Assembly: GCA_050303415.1 (NCBI GenBank)
Contig: JBNLBS010000011.1
Span: 1-64,000 of the forward strand
Origin: JBNLBS01 sp050303415
GTDB lineage: Bacteria; Pseudomonadota; Gammaproteobacteria; Methylococcales; Methylomonadaceae
DNA: 64,000 nucleotides
Reading direction: 5' to 3'
Shown here: positions 18,840 through 27,416 of the stretch, piece after piece
How the letters are laid out: every line of letters begins with the position of its first letter
How positions within the stretch are numbered: the first letter of the stretch is position 1
The notes under the pieces: generated by a model
What the model was told of the DNA's origin: nothing
What the model saw: only the letters and a program-made list of their open reading frames with translations
Databases searched by the model: none
Translations under genes and position numbers: made by a program

Positions 18840-19000
18840 ACTGGTCGGAATTTTTTGCCATGGGCGGCTACGCCTTTTATGTCTGGACTTCTTATGGCAT
18901 CGCCCTGGTAGTGTTATTGCTGAATGTGATAATACCTGTGGTTCAGCGTAAACAGTTTTTAAGACAGTTATTAATGAAACAAAAACGGGCTGGCAAATGA
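18836..19000 (+). CDS. ccmD: Heme exporter protein CcmD
   Basis: A 54-residue single-pass membrane protein that helps release heme-bound CcmE from CcmABC. It starts with ATG at 18836, overlapping the ccmC stop by four bases, and ends at 19000, overlapping the ccmE start by four bases. The sequence has FFAMGGYAFYVWTSYGIAL, a membrane segment (about 18-36) and a basic cytoplasmic tail ending RAGK, as expected of CcmD. Read directly from the nucleotide sequence. Confidence 0.93.
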   Translation: MNWSEFFAMGGYAFYVWTSYGIALVVLLLNVIIPVVQRKQFLRQLLMKQKRAGK

Positions 19001-19437
19001 AACCGGTAAGAAAACAACGATTAACCCTGATTTTATTGATGATTGCCGGGGTGGGGCTGGCAATTACCTTTGCACTCAAGGCATTTAACGAAAATTTAAT
19101 GTACTTTTTTTCCACCAGCGATGTGGTGGCGGGTAAAGCGCCGGATAATGCCTTATTCAGGTTGGGCGGTATGGTGGTTAAAGGTAGTGTGGAACGGCCG
19201 AATGACGGCATGATGGTACGATTCAAATTGACCGATTTCAGCAAAGATGTCATTGTCGAATATACCGGTATTTTGCCGGATTTATTTAGAGAAGGTCAGG
19301 GCATAGTCTCTAAAGGCCGGTTGAATGAAAAAGGTGTGTTTATTGCTGAAGAAGTGTTGGCCAAGCATGATGAAAATTATATGCCGCCGGAAGTGGCCGA
19401 TAGTTTAAAACACAATCCTGACAAGAAGGGAAAATAA
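18997..19437 (+). CDS. ccmE: Cytochrome c maturation heme chaperone CcmE
   Basis: The 146-aa periplasmic heme chaperone that carries heme covalently from CcmC to CcmF. An N-terminal anchor (about 10-30) precedes an OB-fold beta-barrel. The heme-attaching histidine is His124 in LAKHDENYMPPE, with Tyr128 as likely axial ligand. Overlaps ccmD. Confidence 0.95.
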   Translation: MKPVRKQRLTLILLMIAGVGLAITFALKAFNENLMYFFSTSDVVAGKAPDNALFRLGGMVVKGSVERPNDGMMVRFKLTDFSKDVIVEYTGILPDLFREGQGIVSKGRLNEKGVFIAEEVLAKHDENYMPPEVADSLKHNPDKKGK

Positions 19438-19439
19438 TA

Positions 19440-21395
19440 ATGATTGCGGAGTTAGGCCACTTTTCCCTGATTTTAGCCCTATGTATGGCCATTATACTAG
19501 GTGTTTTGCCTATTTTTGGCGCATCAAGAAATATTGCCGGCTGGGTCGCCGTGGCTAGACCGGCTGCTTATGGGCAATTGCTCTTTATGCTGATAGCCTA
19601 TGGCTGTTTAACTTATGCTTTTTTACTCCATGACTTTTCCGTGGCCTATGTCGCCCACAACTCCAACACCGCCTTGCCGGTGCTATATTTAATTTCTGGC
19701 GTTTGGGGAGCACATGAAGGCTCTTTATTATTATGGGCTTTAACCTTGTCCGGCTGGATTGGGCTGGTGGCTTTTTTCAGCAAATCTATTCCACAAACCA
19801 CCATCGCCAGGGTATTAGGCGTGATGGGGTTGGTTAGTATCGGGTTTATCTTATTCTTATTGTTAACCTCCAATCCGTTTATACGATTGTTCCCGATACC
19901 GTTGGAAGGGCGGGATTTGAATCCTTTATTACAGGATCCCGGTTTGGCAATTCATCCACCTATGCTCTATATGGGGTATGTCGGTTTTTCTGTTGCTTTT
20001 GCCTTTTCCATAGCGGCCTTATTGGAAGGGCGGCTGGATTCGGCTTGGGCCCGATGGTCCAGACCGTGGACCAATATCGCCTGGATGTTTTTAACCGTAG
20101 GCATTGCCTTGGGCAGTTGGTGGGCGTATTACGAATTGGGCTGGGGCGGCTGGTGGTTTTGGGACCCGGTTGAAAACGCCTCGTTTATGCCCTGGTTGGT
20201 GGGTACTGCGTTGATTCATTCCCTGGCCGCCAGTGAAAAGCGTGGCGCGTTTAAAACCTGGACGGTATTGTTGGCAATTTTTGCCTTTTCTTTAAGTTTG
20301 TTGGGTACCTTTCTGGTGCGTTCCGGGGTGTTAACCTCAGTTCATGCTTTCGCCACCGATCCGGCGCGTGGTTTGTTTATTCTGATATTTTTAGCCTTGG
20401 TTGTAGGCGGATCATTGCTGCTGTATGCCATTAGAGCACCTTATGTCAAAAGTAGCGCCCGTTTTGAGCTGGTATCGCGGGAATCGGCATTATTACTGAA
20501 TAATATATTGCTGGTGGTAACGGCGGCCAGTATTTTAATCGGAACTTTGTATCCCTTAGTGATTGATGCGTTGGGCTTGGGTAAAATTTCAGTTGGCCCG
20601 CCTTACTTTAATGCCATCTTTATTCCGTTAATGGCTCCGTTGGCGGTATTGGTCGGTTTGGGTATGCTGCTGCGCTGGAAAAAAGATGATATTAAAACTT
20701 TGTTGTTACGCTTGCGTTGGTTAATTTTGGCGTGTTTGGCGGTGGCATTGCTGGTGCCGTTAATCATGCCGTTTTATGATTTTCGTGCCGTGTTTGGGGT
20801 ATTCTTAGCCTTGTGGACAGCGGCGGTCACTGTTTTGGCATTATCAGATCGAATCGGCCGGCCGGGTTTCTGCATGGCACGATTAAAGACCATTCCACTG
20901 GCTTTTTACGGCATGACTGTAGCTCACTTGGGTATTTCCGTATTTGTAATTGGTATTACCTTTACCTCAATTTATAGTGTGGAAAAAGATGTCCGTATGG
21001 CACCGGGAGAAAAACTGGATATGTCCGGCTATATCTTTGAATTTCACGGCGTTAAAAGGACACCAGGCGTTAATTATGTAGCTGAACAGGGTTTTCTAAC
21101 GGTTACTCATAAGGGCGAGCAAATAGCCAGGCTGGAACCCCAAAAAAGGGTTTATCGTGTACAAAAAATGCCGATGACCGAAGCGGCGATAGATGCCGGT
21201 TTGTTTAAGGATTTATTTGTGGCGTTGGGTGAGCCTTTAGGTAACAAAGGTGCCTGGAGTTTACGGGTATATTATAAAGCCTTTATTCGCTGGATCTGGC
21301 TGGGTGCGTTGTTTATGGCGGCAGGTGGCTTACTGGCGGCATGTGACCGGCGCTATCGAAAGCTGAATAAACAACAGGGAGTGGACAATGTTTAA
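19440..21395 (+). CDS. ccmF: Heme lyase subunit CcmF
   Basis: The 651-aa polytopic membrane subunit of the heme lyase that ligates heme from CcmE to apocytochrome CxxCH motifs. The WWD domain is at residues 235-248 (WGGWWFWDPVENAS), flanked by many membrane helices. The length is normal. It begins 2 nt after ccmE and overlaps ccmG by 8 nt. Confidence 0.96.
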   Translation: MIAELGHFSLILALCMAIILGVLPIFGASRNIAGWVAVARPAAYGQLLFMLIAYGCLTYAFLLHDFSVAYVAHNSNTALPVLYLISGVWGAHEGSLLLWALTLSGWIGLVAFFSKSIPQTTIARVLGVMGLVSIGFILFLLLTSNPFIRLFPIPLEGRDLNPLLQDPGLAIHPPMLYMGYVGFSVAFAFSIAALLEGRLDSAWARWSRPWTNIAWMFLTVGIALGSWWAYYELGWGGWWFWDPVENASFMPWLVGTALIHSLAASEKRGAFKTWTVLLAIFAFSLSLLGTFLVRSGVLTSVHAFATDPARGLFILIFLALVVGGSLLLYAIRAPYVKSSARFELVSRESALLLNNILLVVTAASILIGTLYPLVIDALGLGKISVGPPYFNAIFIPLMAPLAVLVGLGMLLRWKKDDIKTLLLRLRWLILACLAVALLVPLIMPFYDFRAVFGVFLALWTAAVTVLALSDRIGRPGFCMARLKTIPLAFYGMTVAHLGISVFVIGITFTSIYSVEKDVRMAPGEKLDMSGYIFEFHGVKRTPGVNYVAEQGFLTVTHKGEQIARLEPQKRVYRVQKMPMTEAAIDAGLFKDLFVALGEPLGNKGAWSLRVYYKAFIRWIWLGALFMAAGGLLAACDRRYRKLNKQQGVDNV

Positions 21396-21918
21396 ATTTA
21401 TTCTGCCATTGATTGTTTTTATCGTGATTTCAGTTTTTCTGGCCATCGGTCTGGGACTTGATCCGCGAGAGATTCCATCACCGTTAATCGATAAACCGGC
21501 ACCGGAATTTTCCCTGCCCAATTTACATAATCCAAAACAAATACTGACCAATGCGGATTTTAAAGGTCAGGTATGGTTGTTAAATGTCTGGGCTTCCTGG
21601 TGTGTATCCTGTCGTTCTGAACATCCGGTATTGAATCAGCTGGCACAAAAAAAACAAGTGCCTATTATTGGTTTGAATTATAAGGATGACCCTACTGCGG
21701 CCCAAAGCTGGCTACAGCAGTTAGGTAATCCTTATACCTTAAGCCTGGTTGATATGGAAGGTGAAGCCGGGATCGATTGGGGTGTTTATGGGGTGCCGGA
21801 AACCTTTGTCATTGATAAGCATGGTCTAGTCAGGCATAAATTTACCGGGCCGGTGACGGTTAAATCAATACAGGAAATATTGTTACCTTTGGTTAAAAAG
21901 CTACAGGCAGAATCATGA
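21388..21918 (+). CDS. ccmG: Thiol:disulfide interchange protein CcmG/DsbE
   Basis: A 176-aa membrane-anchored thioredoxin-like protein that reduces apocytochrome cysteines before heme ligation. Anchor at about residues 5-22; active site WASWCVSC (Cys72, Cys75); conserved GVYGVPETFVID with the cis-proline. Overlaps ccmF upstream by 8 nt and ccmH downstream by 4 nt. Confidence 0.94.
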   Translation: MFKFILPLIVFIVISVFLAIGLGLDPREIPSPLIDKPAPEFSLPNLHNPKQILTNADFKGQVWLLNVWASWCVSCRSEHPVLNQLAQKKQVPIIGLNYKDDPTAAQSWLQQLGNPYTLSLVDMEGEAGIDWGVYGVPETFVIDKHGLVRHKFTGPVTVKSIQEILLPLVKKLQAES

Positions 21919-22370
21919 AAAGAAGTTTGCTGATATTCAGTTTGTTATATTTTTTCCTTAGCTCGGTTTATGCCATTGAATACAAATCCTTTGCCGACGA
22001 ACAACAGGAAACAACATATAACGAATTGATCGACGAATTACGCTGCCTGGTCTGTCAAAATCAAACCATTGCCGATTCCAATGCCGATCTGGCAAAAGAC
22101 TTGCGGCAAAAAGTTTATCTGATGTTGCAGCAGGGTAAAAGTCGTCAGCAGATTATTGATTTTATGACTCAACGCTATGGCGATTTTGTCCTGTACAACC
22201 CGCCTTTTAAAGCAAAAACCAGCCTGTTGTGGCTGGCACCGGTGGTGTTTTTAATGCTCGGTATATTGGTTTTGGTTTTTATTATTGCCAAAAGACGTTC
22301 GGCGGTACCCGAATCGGTCGATGACGAAGTGCAAAAAAAAGCACGTCAGTTATTACAAAAAGGTGATTAA
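21915..22370 (+). CDS. ccmH: Cytochrome c maturation protein CcmH
   Basis: A 151-aa thiol protein of the heme lyase complex that works with CcmG. Signal peptide 1-20; the redox motif is LRCLVCQNQT (Cys44, Cys47); one C-terminal membrane helix (about 97-120). The CcmI-like TPR part is a separate gene downstream, the split arrangement (CcmH plus CcmI) rather than the fused E. coli CcmH. Confidence 0.95.
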   Translation: MKRSLLIFSLLYFFLSSVYAIEYKSFADEQQETTYNELIDELRCLVCQNQTIADSNADLAKDLRQKVYLMLQQGKSRQQIIDFMTQRYGDFVLYNPPFKAKTSLLWLAPVVFLMLGILVLVFIIAKRRSAVPESVDDEVQKKARQLLQKGD

Positions 22371-22372
22371 AG

Positions 22373-23605
22373 TTGGAAACTATATTTTGGTTAATAGTTA
22401 CTTTAATGGTGTTGGTCGCGTTGACCATTATTTTGTTACCGGTATGGCGCAAGCAGGAACTGGCGATTGTCGATCTTGATCAATTTAATATTGATATTGC
22501 CAGACAACGACTGGATGAACTTAAGGCACAATTAAAGGATGGTGTATTAACTCAGGCACAGTTTGATGCGCAATATGAAGAACTGGAACAGGCACTAAGC
22601 TATGACTTGTCTATCGATCAGTTAAACCAACCGAGCAGTGGCCAAGGCCGATGGGTCGGTGTCATTATATTAATCGCTGTACCGGTGTTATCGGTGTTAC
22701 TGTATTTGTTATTGGGCAGCCCGATTGCGTTGAATGAACAGTTTGTTAATTCACAACAACAGGCGCAGAGCAATCAGATACAAATTGATAAAATGGTTGC
22801 GGGTCTTGAGCAGCGCTTACAACAAAAACCTGATGACGCGGAAGGCTGGATGATGCTGGGGCGCTCGTATAAATTCCTGCAGCGTTACGATAAGGCCGTG
22901 GCTGCATTTAAACAGGTGTATAAATTGCTGGGTGATAATCCTGCTGTGCTGTTAAATTATGCCGATTCTCTGGCGATGGCTCAGGGAGGGCAATTGGCCG
23001 GAACGCCGGAACAATTAATTTTTAAAGCGTTACAATTGGCACCGGAAGATAGCACGGCCTTATGGCTGGCAGGCATGGCAAAAGCCGAAGCAGGTGAATT
23101 TGAAGCGGCCCTACAGCACTGGTATAAACTGGAAGCATTATTGCCGCAAGCATCCGAGCCCTATCAGGAGCTACAGGCCCTAATCAGGCAAGTATTGCAG
23201 CAAAAACCGGAACTGGCGGCATTGCCGAGAGCCAACAAACCGGCATCATCAATATCTGTAGTATCCATTGCGGTGAGTGTTGATTTAACGGATAAGCTAA
23301 AGGAGAACGCTAAGCCGGAAGATGTTGTTTTTGTCTATGCTCAGCCATTAACCGGGCGTAAAATGCCGCTGGCGATCGTGCGTAAAACGGTTGCCGATTT
23401 ACCTTTGCAGGTTAGACTGGATGACTCAATGGCTATGATGCCGACGATGAAGTTATCCAACTTTAAGCAGGTTAGAGTATTGGCAAGAATATCCAAATCA
23501 GGTTCTGCAACACCGCAGGCTGGAGATTTGTTAGGGGAGGTTGAGCCGGTTACCTTAGCCGCCGATCAAACAGTAGATATTATTATTGATAGGGAAGTGA
23601 AGTAA
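22373..23605 (+). CDS. ccmI: Cytochrome c apoprotein chaperone CcmI
   Basis: A 410-aa protein with two N-terminal membrane helices (about 4-24 and 95-116) and a periplasmic TPR region (DDAEGWMMLGRSYKFLQRYDKAVAAFKQ and further repeats) that presents apocytochromes to CcmFH. A C-terminal beta-rich domain starts near residue 300. The start is a TTG at 22373, chosen because AGGTG lies just upstream and homology begins there; it follows ccmH by 2 nt. It overlaps hemN by one base. Confidence 0.9.
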   Translation: METIFWLIVTLMVLVALTIILLPVWRKQELAIVDLDQFNIDIARQRLDELKAQLKDGVLTQAQFDAQYEELEQALSYDLSIDQLNQPSSGQGRWVGVIILIAVPVLSVLLYLLLGSPIALNEQFVNSQQQAQSNQIQIDKMVAGLEQRLQQKPDDAEGWMMLGRSYKFLQRYDKAVAAFKQVYKLLGDNPAVLLNYADSLAMAQGGQLAGTPEQLIFKALQLAPEDSTALWLAGMAKAEAGEFEAALQHWYKLEALLPQASEPYQELQALIRQVLQQKPELAALPRANKPASSISVVSIAVSVDLTDKLKENAKPEDVVFVYAQPLTGRKMPLAIVRKTVADLPLQVRLDDSMAMMPTMKLSNFKQVRVLARISKSGSATPQAGDLLGEVEPVTLAADQTVDIIIDREVK

Positions 23606-24984
23606 TGGATCAATCGATTCAATTTGATCTGGACTTGATCAACCGTTACGACAAAGCCGGACCACGGTATACCTCATATCCGACCGCCCTGGAATTGCAC
23701 GAAGGTTTCGGTGAGGCCGAGTACAAACAGCAGATAGCAAAATCCAATGCCGCCGGTGGTCCGTTATCGCTTTATTTTCATATTCCATTCTGCGATACCG
23801 TATGTTTTTATTGCGCCTGCAATAAAATCGTCACAAAGAATCGCAAGCATTCAGAGCCGTATTTGGCGAATCTGTTTAAAGAAATTGAAATGCAGGGGGC
23901 GTTATTCGACAACAGTCGGGTGGTGGATCAATTGCATTGGGGGGGCGGAACGCCGACTTTTTTAAGTTTCCCGCAAATGCAGCAATTGATGCAGGTTACC
24001 GGTCGGCATTTTAATTTAAGAGATGATGATCAGGGGCAATATTCCATTGAAGTCGACCCCAGAGAAACAGATGGGCAAACTATCGCTCAATTGCGTGAGC
24101 TGGGCTTTAACCGCTTAAGTATCGGTTTGCAGGATTTTGATCCCGATGTGCAAAAAGCGGTGAATCGGATTCAATCCGAGCAGCAGACGTTTTCGGTATT
24201 GGCGTCGGCCAGACAACAGGGCTTTCGTTCGGTCAGCGTGGATTTAATCTATGGCCTCCCATTACAAACGGTGGACAGTTTTACCCGAACACTGGATAAA
24301 GTTCTGGCGGTTTCGCCGGATCGATTCTCCATCTTTAACTATGCCCATATGCCGTCGCGTTTTAAAACCCAGCGACAGATCAACGAGGCCGATATGCCGA
24401 GTGCGGCAACCAAACTGGATATCCTGCAAACCATGATCCAGCATTTGCTTGATGCCGGTTATATCTATATCGGTATGGATCATTTTGCCAAACCGGATGA
24501 TGAGCTGGCAGTGGCGCAGCGCGAAGGCAAACTGTATCGAAATTTTCAGGGTTACTCCACCCATTCGGATTGCGACCTGATCGGTTTGGGCATCACTTCC
24601 ATCGGCCGGGTGGCCGATGCCTATATCCAGAATGTTAAACAACTGGATGAATATGACGCGTTGATTCAACAAGGCAAACTGCCGGTCTTTAAAGGTGTGG
24701 AATTAAATGACGATGATAAATTACGGCGTGCGGTAATCACCCGGTTAATCTGTCATTTTGAGCTGGATTTCGGCAAGATAGAGCGCGAGTTTAACATCAA
24801 CTTTGCCGATTACTTTGCGAGCGAGCTAAATGCCTTGCAAACCATGCAAGCCGACGGCCTGTTAACTGTCAATGCCGAACAAATCAAAGTTCTGACAGCG
24901 GGACGCTTGTTAATCCGCAATATCTGCATGGTCTTCGACCGCTATTTAGCCAAAAAGCAGCAGCAGTTTTCCAAAGTAATCTAA
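23605..24984 (+). CDS. hemN: Oxygen-independent coproporphyrinogen III oxidase
   Basis: A 459-aa radical-SAM enzyme that decarboxylates coproporphyrinogen III to protoporphyrinogen IX without oxygen. The cluster motif is Cys63, Cys67, Cys70 and Cys72 (PFCDTVCFYCAC), as in true HemN rather than HemW. HWGGGTPTFLS and GLQDFDPDVQKAVNRIQS are HemN signatures. It is the last gene of the ccm transcript (one-base overlap with ccmI), tying anaerobic heme supply to cytochrome c maturation and the nearby nitrate reductase. It converges on the DHH gene. Confidence 0.95.
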   Translation: MDQSIQFDLDLINRYDKAGPRYTSYPTALELHEGFGEAEYKQQIAKSNAAGGPLSLYFHIPFCDTVCFYCACNKIVTKNRKHSEPYLANLFKEIEMQGALFDNSRVVDQLHWGGGTPTFLSFPQMQQLMQVTGRHFNLRDDDQGQYSIEVDPRETDGQTIAQLRELGFNRLSIGLQDFDPDVQKAVNRIQSEQQTFSVLASARQQGFRSVSVDLIYGLPLQTVDSFTRTLDKVLAVSPDRFSIFNYAHMPSRFKTQRQINEADMPSAATKLDILQTMIQHLLDAGYIYIGMDHFAKPDDELAVAQREGKLYRNFQGYSTHSDCDLIGLGITSIGRVADAYIQNVKQLDEYDALIQQGKLPVFKGVELNDDDKLRRAVITRLICHFELDFGKIEREFNINFADYFASELNALQTMQADGLLTVNAEQIKVLTAGRLLIRNICMVFDRYLAKKQQQFSKVI

Positions 24985-25026
24985 GGCAATAACGTTGGCT
25001 TAATTAGTCAGGTCGGCGCATTAAAT

Positions 25027-25989
25027 TTAGAGAGTAGAATATTTCTGTTCAAACCGGCGAATAAACTCGCCCAATTGATCTTTTTCCAGATGATTGATTC
25101 CGGCTGCCGCTTTTCGGCCGCCGCCGGTGGGGAATGATGCGCATAATTCATCGGCGCCGGTTTTGTTGGTTAACGGGGCACGTACGCTGATTTGATAGGC
25201 ATTTGCCTGGTTTATGCTGATAATGGCATGGGCTCGGTCGGGATACTGGTTGGCTAAAAGATTTCCGAATACGCCGCTGATGCGCCTGGCCCAGATTTGG
25301 TCGGGTAGTAGATAAACCGCAGCGCTATCAATGCAATATTCCGGCTTAATTTGCCGGGCCTTGTTCAAGTCATCCTGATAACCATTGAGCAGTTGTTGAT
25401 GAATTGTTTGATTTTGCCGGATAAAGTCGAAGGGGGATTCAAATCCCGCCATTTCTTTATATAACTGATCCGGGGCAAAATGCAGGTCTTCCAGGCAACT
25501 GCCATAGGCATTGTAGTTGATGCAGGTACCAAGTAGTTTTAGCTGTTCGGTTTGTTGTTCCGATAAGCCTATGTTGGCGGCTAATTGAGTGGCACTATTA
25601 AACAGGTTGTCGCCGAATGCGGCGGTGACTGCCCAGGCCGGGAACTGGTCGTTTAAATGCTGATTTACCAACAGACTGGTGCACATATTAGCATCAGTAT
25701 CGATTAAGGTGGTTAATGCCGGGTGGCAGGGTATTTCGCCAGGGTTATGGTGATCAATATAAAACACCTTGGCGCCTTGATCTAATAGCCTGTTGAGGGC
25801 GCTATTATTATTCGCCAGGGCGATATCCAATACCGTAATGTTATCGCCTTCACCGGCATGGACTCTATCCAGTAATTTTATATCTCTTTTTATACCGGTG
25901 ATTAATGAGGCTTTTGCCGGTTGAGCAAGGCGTAACTGAATAAGTGCACAGATGCCGTCTGCATCGCCATTAAAAACATCAAATTGCAT
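25027..25989 (-). CDS. DHH family phosphoesterase
   Basis: A 320-aa protein with an N-terminal FNGDADGIC motif (about 7-14), the DHH triad at 79-81 (YIDHHNPGE) and a C-terminal DHHA1-like glycine motif, FPTGGGRKAAAGIN. Family members hydrolyse phosphoester bonds of small nucleotides or nucleic acid ends. The usual GGGH reads GGGR here, as in some subfamilies. The substrate is not identifiable. It is probably cytosolic, with no signal peptide. Confidence 0.8.
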   Translation of the reverse strand: MQFDVFNGDADGICALIQLRLAQPAKASLITGIKRDIKLLDRVHAGEGDNITVLDIALANNNSALNRLLDQGAKVFYIDHHNPGEIPCHPALTTLIDTDANMCTSLLVNQHLNDQFPAWAVTAAFGDNLFNSATQLAANIGLSEQQTEQLKLLGTCINYNAYGSCLEDLHFAPDQLYKEMAGFESPFDFIRQNQTIHQQLLNGYQDDLNKARQIKPEYCIDSAAVYLLPDQIWARRISGVFGNLLANQYPDRAHAIISINQANAYQISVRAPLTNKTGADELCASFPTGGGRKAAAGINHLEKDQLGEFIRRFEQKYSTL

Positions 25990-26035
25990 AATTGACCTGA
26001 GTAATGTGAAATTTGAGTATTATAAGGCGAAAAGA

Positions 26036-27211
26036 TTAATTTTGCTGTTTGGCTAATTGAGCATTATATAAGGCTGCTATCAAGTTGGCCTGGTAAACCA
26101 TACCAACCAATCTGTTGTCTTGATTAACAATAGGAATCTGACGATGGCCCTGCATGGACATTAAAGGAATCAGTTCGACGATATGAGTTGTTTCCGGCAA
26201 CACGATAACCGATGGTGTCATGATCATGCCAACGGCTTCAGGTTTTGACGCGGTTAATTCAGGTGTTCTACGGATAAACTGACGAAATTTATCCTGAATG
26301 TTTTCATAAACACTGAGGTTGATAAATTTAAAAAAATCATGCCAGGTGATTATTCCAATAACGTGACGACTACGATCTATAACCGGCATCGCTTTCAGGT
26401 TTTGTTGGTACATTATTTTCCAGGCGTCTTCCACTTCAGTACCATATTCGACGGTATAGACATCTTTTATCATAATGTCAGCACAAGTCAGGTTTCCACG
26501 AATACGCTTGAAGGTATTGGTTTCCGCTTGAGTTAAAATATGGCTTAAGTCGCTTGGAGTCATATCAATAAAAACATCCAGTTCTTTAAGTGCCAATTCC
26601 AGGTCTTGTTCGGAAATACCGACATGATGGCTGGGTTCAATAGCAATATGATGCTGGTTTATCGTTTTTGTTTTGGTTTCAGGAAGTCGACTGGGGTAGT
26701 CTCTTTTCATCAACAGTCGATTAATCAAAAGGCTGAGCAGTAACATAGAGACAACATTGATACCTACCGGCACAAGAATAAAGTTATAGCCCAATGAGGT
26801 AATTGAGTCCCCGGCCATGATCGGCGCCAGACTGGTTGCTGCGCCGGGCGGATGTAAACAACGAGTAAGCAACATGACCAATACCGATCCGCCAACGGCT
26901 ACCGCAGCGGCGGATGAGGTTTCCTGAATATTTAAGGCGCAGCTGATGCCAACTAATGCGGAAAATAATTGCCCGCCGACAAAAGGCCAGGGTTGCGCTA
27001 ACGGGCTGTTAGGGATAAAAAACAAAATTACCGCTGAAGCTCCCATAGAGGCAATAATCATCGGATATTCCGGTCCGAAGGCAAAAATTTGTGTAATCAA
27101 TGCAATAAAGAATATTGAACAAAAGCAGGCGATGACGGAAAACAGTTTGACCTTTAAGGTCAAATTAACCGGATCAACTGTAAGAAAACGGAATAGTTGA
27201 AATAATTTCAT
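26036..27211 (-). CDS. HPP family membrane protein with CBS domain pair
   Basis: 391 aa. The N-terminal ~170 residues are an HPP domain with about five membrane segments, including GASAVILFFIPNSPLAQPWP and the CLHPPGAATSLAP motif that names the family. The C-terminal half carries two CBS domains (ADIMIKDVYTVEYGTEVEDAW; VGMIMTPSVIVLPETTHIVEL), likely an adenine-nucleotide sensor. Plant plastid and cyanobacterial HPP proteins include nitrite transporters. Its divergent position 205 nt from narK suggests nitrite or nitrate handling here too, but that is inference. Confidence 0.85.
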   Translation of the reverse strand: MKLFQLFRFLTVDPVNLTLKVKLFSVIACFCSIFFIALITQIFAFGPEYPMIIASMGASAVILFFIPNSPLAQPWPFVGGQLFSALVGISCALNIQETSSAAAVAVGGSVLVMLLTRCLHPPGAATSLAPIMAGDSITSLGYNFILVPVGINVVSMLLLSLLINRLLMKRDYPSRLPETKTKTINQHHIAIEPSHHVGISEQDLELALKELDVFIDMTPSDLSHILTQAETNTFKRIRGNLTCADIMIKDVYTVEYGTEVEDAWKIMYQQNLKAMPVIDRSRHVIGIITWHDFFKFINLSVYENIQDKFRQFIRRTPELTASKPEAVGMIMTPSVIVLPETTHIVELIPLMSMQGHRQIPIVNQDNRLVGMVYQANLIAALYNAQLAKQQN

Positions 27212-27416
27212 GTTTGTTGTTATTAAAATGTCATATCGTTTTTAAAATATAGTTGTTAGGCAGAGAAGTCAAAAGTAGATATTAACTTACTGTTTTGATG
27301 TGTTTTTTTGATAGTGGAAGTGCTAATTTTATAGAGGATTTTTTGAGGTTATAAGAGTAGAATTAATTTACAGGTTAGTTTTTACTCGAAATAATAATTA
27401 AAAAAGAGGGAAAGTC

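Noticed and set aside
27212..27416. FNR-like half-sites (TTGAT, TTTGATAG) upstream of narK
   Set aside because: No TTGAT-N4-ATCAA dyad; the half-sites lie in T-rich sequence and could be chance.
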